The notes below the pieces were generated by a model, which ran no database searches, was not told where the DNA came from, and saw only the letters and a list, made by a program, of their open reading frames with translations. Source: Erysipelotrichaceae bacterium (GTDB lineage: Bacteria > Bacillota_I > Bacilli_A > Erysipelotrichales > Erysipelotrichaceae). Taken from it: 64,000 bases of DNA. Position 1 is the stretch's first letter, and each line of letters starts with the position of its first letter. The translations under genes and the position numbers were made by a program. Shown piece by piece: positions 26,271 to 33,841 of the stretch. The stretch covers positions 33,321 through 97,320 of the forward strand of contig JAFYHQ010000033.1 in NCBI GenBank assembly GCA_017539105.1. The letters are read 5' to 3'.

Positions 26271-28346
26271 ATGGACAAAAGATATGAACCCTTGTTTCAG
26301 CCATGGAGGATCGGAAACGTCGAAATCAAAAACAGGATCGTGATGCTGCCGATGGAAGGTACGAACATGATCCAATGGGAGGCCAAGACCGGTTTTGTGA
26401 AAAACATAGGCGCTTTCTATCGGGATCGCAAAGACAACAATATCGGTTTGTTTATTCCCGGGTTGATTCCGCTTGTCAGTATTGTAGGTGAAAAATGGAT
26501 CTATGAACATCCTGAGGTTTTTAAGCCGGTCAGACCGATCGTAAAGGAGATACATGACAGCGGAGCGAAAATCTTTTTCCAGCTCAGTGCCGGCGCGGGC
26601 AGATCGATGATCCTGCCTCAGCTGCTGAAACTATTCGTGAAAAAAGGCCTGATCAGGAATCTCTCTTCGAAACTGATCATGTCGAAATGGTGGTGGTCCG
26701 CTCCGGATGACAATGAGCCGAATGTATGGGATCCGGATGTCAGAATGGGCGAATTCACCTCGGATATGATAAGCCGTTTCGTTTATGCATTCGGACAGAC
26801 CGCAAAACTGTGCAAAGACGCAGGCGTGGATGGCGTGGAGATCCATGCGGTTCATGAAGGATATCTCCTGGATCAGTTTGCGATGCCTTATACCAATCAT
26901 CGGAATGACTGCTATGGAGGCAGTCTGGAAAACAGGCTTCGCTTTGCCTGCGAGGTCGTGAAAGAGATCAAGAAAGTGTGCGGCGATGATTATCCCGTTT
27001 CTCTTCGCTATTCCGTCTGTTCCATGACAAGAGGTTTCAATAAAGGAGCGGTTCCGGGAGAAGTGTTTACAGAAGTCGGACGATCGATGGAAGAATCCCA
27101 AAAAGCGATCCAAATCCTTGAAGAAGCAGGATATGACATGTTCAATTGCGACAATGGAACCTATGATGCCTGGTATTGGGCTCATCCTCCGGTCTATGCG
27201 CCTTTGAATATGAATCTTTCTTATGTGGAACATATCAGGCAATTCACATCGAAACCTGTCGTCTGCGCAGGACGCATGCAGCCGGAAGAAGCGGCGGATT
27301 CGATCGCTGCGGGAAAGATCGATGCCATGGGAATCGGACGTCAGCTCTTGTGTGATCCTGAATTCGTTACCAAGATCAAAGAAGAACGGATGGAAGAGAT
27401 CCGTCCGTGCATTGCCTGTCATGGCGCTTGTCTGCCTTTCTGCGGTTTGAACGGAAAAGGAACGGATATCGATCCGCTGCATCCGGATATGGGCAGATGT
27501 GTCCTGAATCCATGGACCAACAACGAATTGAAGTATTCCCTGAAACCTGCAAGACATCCGAAAAAGATTGCGATCATCGGCGGAGGCATCGGAGGCATGG
27601 AAACAGCCATTCAGGCTTCGAAACGCGGACATGAGGTCGATCTTTATGAAAAAACGGATCGGCTGGGAGGTGCGTTCATTGCGGCCAGCGCAATGTCTTT
27701 CAAAGAAAAGGACAAGCAGCTTCTTCAATGGTATGAACATACTTTGAAGCAGACGGATGTCCGGATTCATTTCAATACGGAAATCAGCGATCTTGATGAT
27801 CTGAATGCGGATATCATCGTAGTCGCAGTAGGCGCCAAAGCGAAAACACTGCCGATTCCGGGCATAGAGCACGCCATTACCGCAATCGATTTTCTCAACG
27901 GATCACAGGAATGCGGCGAGAACGTCGCGGTGATCGGCGGAGGCTTGACAGGTTGCGAGATCGCTTATGAACTTGCGTTAAAAGGCAAGAAACCTGTGAT
28001 CGTAGAAGCGACGGAAAACATCCTCGGCGCAAAAGGGATCTGCATGGCAAATTCATCGATGCTGAAGGAACTTCTGCGTTATCATGAAGTACCTGTTTAT
28101 ACATCTTCCACGGTCGAATCGATCGATGGACACAGCATCACTCTGAAAACGTCAAAAGGAACGGCTGTACTACGTGCAGATACCGTGATTCTGTCTGTCG
28201 GTTATCTGTCTGACAAACGTTTTGCTGAAGAAAAAGAAACAAAGAAAAAGAATAAAGTATTCTTTGTCGGAGACTGCGACCAGGTAGGCAGTCTGAAAAC
28301 AGTCATAAGACAGGCCTATGAAACCATACAGAAGATCTCTTATTGA
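26271..28346 (+). CDS. NADH:flavin oxidoreductase / 2,4-dienoyl-CoA reductase-like Old Yellow Enzyme
   Basis: 691 residues. N-terminal Old Yellow Enzyme barrel with FMN (PWRIGNVEIKNRIVMLPMEG, GVDGVEIHAVHEGYLLDQF, YGGSLENRLRF), a four-cysteine Fe-S motif CIACHGACLPFC...CVLNP near residues 382-412, then FAD and NAD(P) Rossmann motifs IGGGIGGMETA and IGGGLTGCEIA. This is the FadH/BaiCD/trimethylamine dehydrogenase architecture. Such enzymes reduce enoates, including unsaturated fatty acids, bile acids or aromatic enoates; the substrate here is unknown. The neighbouring feruloyl-esterase-type gene makes a phenylpropenoid substrate thinkable. Confidence 0.9.
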   Translation: MDKRYEPLFQPWRIGNVEIKNRIVMLPMEGTNMIQWEAKTGFVKNIGAFYRDRKDNNIGLFIPGLIPLVSIVGEKWIYEHPEVFKPVRPIVKEIHDSGAKIFFQLSAGAGRSMILPQLLKLFVKKGLIRNLSSKLIMSKWWWSAPDDNEPNVWDPDVRMGEFTSDMISRFVYAFGQTAKLCKDAGVDGVEIHAVHEGYLLDQFAMPYTNHRNDCYGGSLENRLRFACEVVKEIKKVCGDDYPVSLRYSVCSMTRGFNKGAVPGEVFTEVGRSMEESQKAIQILEEAGYDMFNCDNGTYDAWYWAHPPVYAPLNMNLSYVEHIRQFTSKPVVCAGRMQPEEAADSIAAGKIDAMGIGRQLLCDPEFVTKIKEERMEEIRPCIACHGACLPFCGLNGKGTDIDPLHPDMGRCVLNPWTNNELKYSLKPARHPKKIAIIGGGIGGMETAIQASKRGHEVDLYEKTDRLGGAFIAASAMSFKEKDKQLLQWYEHTLKQTDVRIHFNTEISDLDDLNADIIVVAVGAKAKTLPIPGIEHAITAIDFLNGSQECGENVAVIGGGLTGCEIAYELALKGKKPVIVEATENILGAKGICMANSSMLKELLRYHEVPVYTSSTVESIDGHSITLKTSKGTAVLRADTVILSVGYLSDKRFAEEKETKKKNKVFFVGDCDQVGSLKTVIRQAYETIQKISY

Positions 28347-28428
28347 TGATCGGACAAAACAAAGCAATCTATGACAGGATTCTGATTGCTGATGCTTCTA
28401 TAATCAGTCATGTGAGGAGGGATAGCGA

Positions 28429-29265
28429 ATGAACTGGATCTCAGCCATCAACAATGCTATCGGTTATATGGAAGACCATCTGTGCGAGCAGATCACGCTT
28501 ACGGATATCGCCAAGAGCGTGGATCTTTCTCCCTTTCATTTCCAGCGGGCATTTTCTCTTCTGACCGGCATGTCTCCTGCGGAATATCTGCGGAAAAGAC
28601 GTCTTTCTCAAGCGGGAGCGGATCTGATCAATCAAGAGAAAGTCATCGATGTCGCATTGAAGTACTGCTACGACTCTCCGGAGAGCTTTACGAAAGCTTT
28701 CACAAGGTTTCATGGCTGTACACCTGTGCAGGCCAGAAAAGGAAGTCCCATTCAGTTCATGAACCGTTATACCGTCCGTTTAACGATTGAAGGAGGTTCC
28801 ATTTTGGAATATACGATTGAAAAATGGGAAGCAACGGATCTTCTCATGCATGCGAAAGATTTTCATCCGGAAACAAGCGAAAAGGAAATCCCTTTGTTCT
28901 GGTATGAGTATTATGCCAACAAAGAGTACAGAAAGGTTCCTGGTTATCTTGGGATCTGCGCGCAAAAGAAAACAGACAGCGATGAATTCCGCTATGGGAT
29001 CGGCTGCAAGGCTTCGGATGTGAACGGCATTCCGGAAGGCTTTGAAATCATCCACATTCCGGAATATACCTGGGCAGTCTTCAAATGTGTCGGACCATCT
29101 CCTGATGCCATTCAGGCGATGTGGGAAAAGATCTACAAGGAATGGCTGCCGGTTGCCGAATATGAGCTGATTCCGGACTATGATATCGAGAACTATCTTC
29201 CGGGAGATCCGTCTTCCAAAGACTATGTCAGCGAGATCTGCATTCCGGTCAGAAAACGCGGCTGA
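28429..29265 (+). CDS. AraC family regulator with GyrI-like effector domain
   Basis: 278 residues. Two helix-turn-helix motifs at the N-terminus (ITLTDIAKSVDLSPFHFQRAF and VIDVALKYCYDSPESFTKAF, ending in TPVQARKG) form the AraC DNA-binding domain. Residues of about 120-278 form a GyrI-like small-molecule-binding domain ending in YVSEICIPVRKRG. This Rob/BmrR-like layout senses hydrophobic ligands. It lies 82 bp after the Old Yellow Enzyme gene, with TGAGGAGGG as ribosome binding site and a TATAAT at 28399-28404. It may control the cassette upstream, by position only. Confidence 0.9.
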   Translation: MNWISAINNAIGYMEDHLCEQITLTDIAKSVDLSPFHFQRAFSLLTGMSPAEYLRKRRLSQAGADLINQEKVIDVALKYCYDSPESFTKAFTRFHGCTPVQARKGSPIQFMNRYTVRLTIEGGSILEYTIEKWEATDLLMHAKDFHPETSEKEIPLFWYEYYANKEYRKVPGYLGICAQKKTDSDEFRYGIGCKASDVNGIPEGFEIIHIPEYTWAVFKCVGPSPDAIQAMWEKIYKEWLPVAEYELIPDYDIENYLPGDPSSKDYVSEICIPVRKRG

Positions 29266-29289
29266 ACGATCCCGAAAACAGTTGAAACA

Positions 29290-29322
29290 AAAAACCTTAG
29301 AACGCATGATTCTAAGGTTTTT
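29290..29322. terminator. Bidirectional terminator between the AraC gene and pgi
   Basis: Stem AAAAACCTTAGAA / TTCTAAGGTTTTT with a 7-nt loop; suited to both converging transcripts. Confidence 0.9.
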
Positions 29323-29328
29323 CTTGTT

Positions 29329-30600
29329 TTATTCTTTGCCTAAGAGACTGAACATCTTTTTCTTATAGACTTCCACACCCGGCTGATTGAATGGGTTGAT
29401 ATCGATCAGGTAGCAGCTCATGCCGCATGCCAGGAAGAAGAAATAGATCATGTAGCCGAAGCTTCTGGCACTATTGTCTTTCAGATGAATGACCATGTTC
29501 GGGTTCTTTCCTTCTTCGCTATGCGCGGACAAGGTTCCTTCAAACGCCATCTGGTTGACCCAGGACAGCGCCTTGCCGGAAAGATAGTTCATATGATCGA
29601 GATCTTCCGTGTCATCCGGGAAAATGAGGTCCTGCGGCATATGATCGATATAGAGAATCGTTTCATATTCCATCTTGGTACCTTCCTGGATGAACTGGCC
29701 TAAGGAATGCAGGTCGGTAGAGAAGCATGCGCTAGTCGGAAGTACGCCTTTGAATTCCTTGCCCTCGGATTCGCCAAACAGCTGTTTCCACCATTCCGCG
29801 ATCATCGTAAGCTGCAGATGATAGGTAATGAAATATTCTGCGTTATAGCCCTTCTCATTCAGGATCCGGCGCATGACCGCATACTGATAAGCGGGATTGC
29901 TTAAGAGATCGTCATTGTTGAGATCGTTGTAGGCATCCAAAGAGCCTTGCATCAGTTCTACGATATTCACGCCTGTCAAAGACAACGGCAGCAAGCCGAC
30001 TGCTGTAAATACGGAATAGCGTCCGCCGATATTATCAGGAATCACGAACTCCTCATAGCCTTCCTGATCTGCCAGCGCTTTTAAGGTACCCTTCCTTGCG
30101 TCCGTGGTCGCATAGATACGGTTCTTGGCGTCTGCTCCATATTTTTCTTCCATGAATTTCTTAAATATACGGAAAGAAATGGAAGTTTCTGTCGTTGTTC
30201 CGGATTTCGAAATGACATTCAGCACGACTTCCCTGTCTTTGATATGTTCAAGAACCTGTGAAAGATAGGTATGTGAGAAGGTATTCCCGATGAAGATCAC
30301 TTCGATCCCATCGTTCGGATAGAGGCCTTTGATCATTTCGATCGCTGCTCTGGCTCCAAGATAAGAACCGCCGATGCCGCAAACCAGCACGGTATCGTAC
30401 TTCCCTTTCATCCGTTCCGTGAGGTCCAGGATGCGCTGGAATTCTTCCTTGTCGTAATTCAGCGGCCAATCGATCCAACCCAGATAATCGCTTCCTGCAC
30501 CGATCTTCTGATGCATATCATGGTGGATCTGTTTCACGCGATCCCGGTAACTGTCGAAATCGACTTCTGTCGTGATATGTCCTAAATCTAAACTAATCAT
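29329..30600 (-). CDS. pgi: Glucose-6-phosphate isomerase
   Basis: 423 residues, the short form found in Bacillota. Sugar-phosphate binding blocks CGIGGSYLGARAAIEM, ISKSGTTTETSISFR, IGGRYSVFTAVGLLPL and the C-terminal NPFNQPGVEVYKKKMF are clear. It interconverts glucose-6-phosphate and fructose-6-phosphate at the entry to glycolysis. Its start overlaps the end of the S1-domain gene by 8 bp, so it is translated from that upstream transcript. Ends in a shared terminator. Confidence 0.97.
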   Translation of the reverse strand: MISLDLGHITTEVDFDSYRDRVKQIHHDMHQKIGAGSDYLGWIDWPLNYDKEEFQRILDLTERMKGKYDTVLVCGIGGSYLGARAAIEMIKGLYPNDGIEVIFIGNTFSHTYLSQVLEHIKDREVVLNVISKSGTTTETSISFRIFKKFMEEKYGADAKNRIYATTDARKGTLKALADQEGYEEFVIPDNIGGRYSVFTAVGLLPLSLTGVNIVELMQGSLDAYNDLNNDDLLSNPAYQYAVMRRILNEKGYNAEYFITYHLQLTMIAEWWKQLFGESEGKEFKGVLPTSACFSTDLHSLGQFIQEGTKMEYETILYIDHMPQDLIFPDDTEDLDHMNYLSGKALSWVNQMAFEGTLSAHSEEGKNPNMVIHLKDNSARSFGYMIYFFFLACGMSCYLIDINPFNQPGVEVYKKKMFSLLGKE

Positions 30601-30958
30601 TCTTTTCTCCCTTTAGCCATTCCGGCATCATTTTTTCGATCGTCTTGAAACCGATGGCATCTTCCGGCATTCCTTCGAAACGCACGCGTTTCTTGAATCG
30701 TTTGCGGTTCTGCGGCAAGGCTTTCAGCGACAGACGCAGCTGACGGTTCTCCTTGTCGATATCGATCACTTTCACCATCACATATTCTCCTACGGTCACG
30801 AAATGATCGATATTGCGTACGAAACCGTTGGATAATTCCGAAATATGAATCAGTCCCGAAACACCGTCATCGAATCTGACAAACGCTCCATAAGGCTTGA
30901 TCCCGCTGATCTGGCCATATACGGTCATCCCTACTTTATAGTTTCCGATCGAACTCAT
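30593..30958 (-). CDS. S1-domain RNA-binding protein (YugI/GSP13-like)
   Basis: 121 residues with one S1 OB-fold domain at residues 8-75 (VGMTVYGQISGIKPYGAFVR, GLIHISELS, VKVIDIDKENRQLRLSLK) and a basic, lysine/arginine-rich C-terminal tail. Resembles the general stress protein 13/YugI type, likely ribosome- or RNA-associated. The ATG at 30958 has no Shine-Dalgarno; a minus-strand TATAAT (30967-30972) ends 8 nt upstream, so the mRNA may be leaderless. pgi overlaps its 3' end; the shared operon is unusual. Confidence 0.85.
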   Translation of the reverse strand: MSSIGNYKVGMTVYGQISGIKPYGAFVRFDDGVSGLIHISELSNGFVRNIDHFVTVGEYVMVKVIDIDKENRQLRLSLKALPQNRKRFKKRVRFEGMPEDAIGFKTIEKMMPEWLKGEKND

Positions 30959-31020
30959 ACTTAATCATTATAAATCAATTTGCTGGGATTTTTGTGATTT
31001 ATGTAGTATATTCTTTATGT
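30959..31020. promoter_or_regulatory. Divergent -10 elements for the S1-pgi operon and nfu
   Basis: Minus-strand TATAAT (30967-30972) and plus-strand TATATT (31007-31012), each ending 8 nt before an ATG that lacks a Shine-Dalgarno. No convincing -35 on either strand. Confidence 0.5.
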
Positions 31021-31272
31021 ATGAATATGGAAGAGAAGATAGAAGCGATCAACAAGACGATCGAAAAAATAAGACCTTACATCCAGTATGAAGGCGGAGA
31101 TGTCCGTTTCGAGAAACTCGAAGATGATATCGTATATGTGTCTGTCCATGGCGCCTGCGTTGGCTGCATGGCTCTGGATTATACTCTGAAAGAAGGCGTG
31201 GAAGCGCTGCTTCTGGATGAAGTCGAAGGCATCAAAGAAGTTCGGCTCATCGATGAGTATGTAGAGAAATGA
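31021..31272 (+). CDS. NifU-like C-terminal domain protein (Nfu)
   Basis: 83 residues. The CVGC motif (around residues 45-48) in a VHGACVGCMALDYTLKEGVE context is the Nfu cluster-binding signature; YIQYEGGDVRFEKL is the family N-terminal block. Nfu proteins carry [4Fe-4S] clusters from SufBCD to target enzymes. The frame extends upstream, but 31021 (MNMEEKIEA) best fits family length; it lacks a ribosome binding site and follows a TATATT by 8 nt. Its stop abuts the stop of the convergent methyltransferase gene with no base between. Confidence 0.9.
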   Translation: MNMEEKIEAINKTIEKIRPYIQYEGGDVRFEKLEDDIVYVSVHGACVGCMALDYTLKEGVEALLLDEVEGIKEVRLIDEYVEK

Positions 31273-32463
31273 TCAGCGATCATTCACTTCAAAGATAAGA
31301 CATTTCAGATATTCAGAAATATTGTTTCCCAATATGATCGGATGATCCTTGCTCTGGGCACGGCATTCGATCATTTTTAGTCTTTTATGCGCATCGTTTG
31401 CGCTTTGCAGGATGATCCTGGTAAAGAGATCTCTTGTGATGTATTCGCTGCAGGAACAGGTCACCAGGAAGCCACCGGATTTGAGACATTTCATGGCACG
31501 GTAATTGATTTCCCGATAGCCTTTGGATGCATTCTTTATGGAATTCTTTGATTTGGTGAAAGCCGGAGGATCCAGAATGATCACATCATATTTCTCATCA
31601 GATTCTTCCAGCTCGTTAAGATAATCAAAAATATCCGCAACGAGGAATTCCGTATTCGTGAAACCATTCAGTTCGCTGTTGCGTTTTGCCTGTTCGATCG
31701 CTGTTTTCGAAGCATCGATTCCCGTGACTTCTTTGGCAGTCATCGCGGCGCTGAGCGCAAAGCCTCCCGTATGCGTGCAGCAGTCCAGCACTTTCTTGTC
31801 GCGGCAGAGATTCCGTATCGCATAATGATTTTCTTTCTGATCCAGGAAGTGTCCGGTCTTCTGTCCGTTCGCGATATCGACGAGAAAACGGATCCCGTTT
31901 TCCTGAATGATGACTTCATCCAGGCATTCCCCATATAAAGGCCCCGTGACTTTTTCCAGCCCCTCAAGGCTTCTTACCCTGCTGTCGCTTCGTTCGTAGA
32001 TCCCTTTGATCGTAAGACTCTTTTCATCAAACACGGAAAGGATTTCTTTCACAAGGATGTCCTTGCGCATATCCATGCCTAAAGTATCAATTTCAAACAC
32101 AAGGATATCTTCATATTTATCGACGATCAGTCCTGGAAGGCGATCCGCATCGGAAAAGACGACACGGAAAGAAGATAGATCATCCAGCACATTCAGGCGA
32201 TAATTCAATGCGTTTTCCAATAAACGATGGAAGAAAGCGTCATCGATCGTTTCATTCTGATAACGCGAAAGCATCCGGATCCGGATCTTGGAATGATCAT
32301 TGATATAGCCATAGCCGATGAAATCGTCTTTATAAGATACGACTTCAACGATCTCGCCATTGAGATAGGTTCCATCCGCTTCAGCGATCTCATTATCATA
32401 GACCCACAAGCCGCCTGCGCTGATGGTTCTGCCCTCGCCTTTCTTAAGTCTGATTTTTACCAT
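31273..32463 (-). CDS. RlmI-like 23S rRNA (cytosine-C5) methyltransferase
   Basis: 396 residues. N-terminal PUA domain (RTISAGGLWVYDNEI), an EEHD-like middle region, then the SAM-binding domain with FLDQKENHYAIR, DCCTHTGGFALSAA, GIDAS and the ILDPPAFTKSK catalytic block, and a late TCSCSEYI cysteine motif. This is the RlmI/YwbD family, which methylates C1962 of 23S rRNA in E. coli. I start at 32463 (MVKIRLKKG), where TATAAT (32470-32475, minus) ends 6 nt upstream and no ribosome binding site exists; a longer frame adds six residues. Confidence 0.9.
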   Translation of the reverse strand: MVKIRLKKGEGRTISAGGLWVYDNEIAEADGTYLNGEIVEVVSYKDDFIGYGYINDHSKIRIRMLSRYQNETIDDAFFHRLLENALNYRLNVLDDLSSFRVVFSDADRLPGLIVDKYEDILVFEIDTLGMDMRKDILVKEILSVFDEKSLTIKGIYERSDSRVRSLEGLEKVTGPLYGECLDEVIIQENGIRFLVDIANGQKTGHFLDQKENHYAIRNLCRDKKVLDCCTHTGGFALSAAMTAKEVTGIDASKTAIEQAKRNSELNGFTNTEFLVADIFDYLNELEESDEKYDVIILDPPAFTKSKNSIKNASKGYREINYRAMKCLKSGGFLVTCSCSEYITRDLFTRIILQSANDAHKRLKMIECRAQSKDHPIILGNNISEYLKCLIFEVNDR

Positions 32464-32517
32464 AAGATAATTATACTTCAAGAAAAAATGTTAAAATCAT
32501 GGTTGAGGTGATTTTTT

Positions 32518-33777
32518 ATGAAAAAAAGAATATTCGTGATGATTTTCATCCTGCTTCTTGCAGCTTCCTGCGGCAAGAAAGGAAACGATCCTGTCGAAAT
32601 ACTGACAAATGTCTACCAGAATCAGAAAGATCTGTCTTCCTATACCGCCGATATGACGATCGATGTGAATTTTGGCACAGGCGATGGATCGACCATGTCG
32701 ATTCCTGTCGATATGACGATCATGTATGACAACCGGAACAGCAAGGATGCTGCCGATGACCGGGTTTATTTGGATATGGGAACGGATGTGCTCGGCCAGA
32801 GTCTCCATTATGAGATCTGGATCAAAGATGGCAAGATCTATACGGATGATGGAACAAACAAATCGGTTTCCGAAGCGGAAAACTATGCCGATATGATGCA
32901 GTCAATCAAGGATGTCGATGTCGCTGATACCGTCAAGAAACTGACACAGAATCTTGAATCGTTTACCGCAAACAAAAAGGATAAAGGATTTGAACTTGTC
33001 TTGAAACCAAAAGAAACCCTTCTGAGCGATCTTCTTTCTTCTTCCGCTTTTTCCAATCTGGATCAGTTCGAAAACTATGATCTTGATTCTTTAAAAGAGA
33101 TCATGAAAGGTCTGAAGATGTCCGATATCGTCATGACGATCGATGAGAATCAGCTTCTGAAAGATATGAATACCTCTTTCTCGATGAAATATGACGAGTT
33201 TGATCTTCTGGCTGATTTAAGCATGCGTTTTTATGATTACAACAAGACCAGTCTTCCTGTCTTGGATGAAAGCGCGTTTGTTGATGGTTCTTCCGAACCT
33301 ATCGATATCGGAACGGACGATACCATTGATGATTCTTTTCTTGATGGCTCGTATATCGATATCATTTTCGATGACAATGCGACGGAAATCTACGTATTCA
33401 TGAGCGATACCGACAGATATGCCATCTACTACGATGAGGAAGACTATTTCATTGAGATCTATGACGGAAACGATGACGTTTGCGACGGATTATTCCTTGA
33501 TAAAGATTTTACCGAAGAGATGCTGGATGAGATTCAAAGCCATCCGAAGGATTTCACGATAAGAAGCACGGGAACAGTCGATGCGACTTTTACCGATGGT
33601 TCGATTCTGATCGGCGTTTCCAATACGGACAATGATTATTTCAACCCGGATACTCCATTCAGTGTCATTACCTTCGATGGCTGCCAGTATGCGATCGTCT
33701 TTGTCGGCTATGAAACGGAAGAAGCATTCAAGGCGATCATGGATCAGACGACCTATATGATCTATATACAGGAATAG
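32518..33777 (+). CDS. Surface lipoprotein, LppX/LolA-like fold suspected
   Basis: 419 residues with a clear lipoprotein signal ending in LLAASC (Cys at about 19). The mature part begins VEILTNVYQNQKDLSSYTADMTIDV, which resembles the DUF6612/LppX-LprG-like lipoproteins that form half-barrels binding lipids. The rest is very acidic (many Asp) with alternating strands and no enzyme motif. Strong GAGGTG ribosome binding site. It is a single gene between divergent and convergent neighbours and ends in a strong terminator. The lipid-binding idea is by fold analogy only. Confidence 0.7.
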   Translation: MKKRIFVMIFILLLAASCGKKGNDPVEILTNVYQNQKDLSSYTADMTIDVNFGTGDGSTMSIPVDMTIMYDNRNSKDAADDRVYLDMGTDVLGQSLHYEIWIKDGKIYTDDGTNKSVSEAENYADMMQSIKDVDVADTVKKLTQNLESFTANKKDKGFELVLKPKETLLSDLLSSSAFSNLDQFENYDLDSLKEIMKGLKMSDIVMTIDENQLLKDMNTSFSMKYDEFDLLADLSMRFYDYNKTSLPVLDESAFVDGSSEPIDIGTDDTIDDSFLDGSYIDIIFDDNATEIYVFMSDTDRYAIYYDEEDYFIEIYDGNDDVCDGLFLDKDFTEEMLDEIQSHPKDFTIRSTGTVDATFTDGSILIGVSNTDNDYFNPDTPFSVITFDGCQYAIVFVGYETEEAFKAIMDQTTYMIYIQE

Positions 33778-33798
33778 TCGAAGAAGCATTCAGATGCA

Positions 33799-33830
33799 AA
33801 AAAATGGTATCGTTTCTGCGATACCATTTT
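33799..33830. terminator. Bidirectional terminator between the lipoprotein gene and ileS
   Basis: Perfect 12-bp stem AAAATGGTATCG / CGATACCATTTT with a TTTCTG loop and flanking A/T runs on both sides. Confidence 0.92.
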
Positions 33831-33841
33831 CTATGTTTATT

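Noticed and set aside
26631..27872. 413-codon minus-strand frame inside the Old Yellow Enzyme gene
   Set aside because: Antisense to strongly conserved FMN and Fe-S motifs; no ribosome binding site or recognisable domain.
31268..31284. Small inverted repeat ATGATC-AGC-GATCAT at the nfu/rlmI stop junction as terminator
   Set aside because: Short stem with no T run on either strand; too weak to call.
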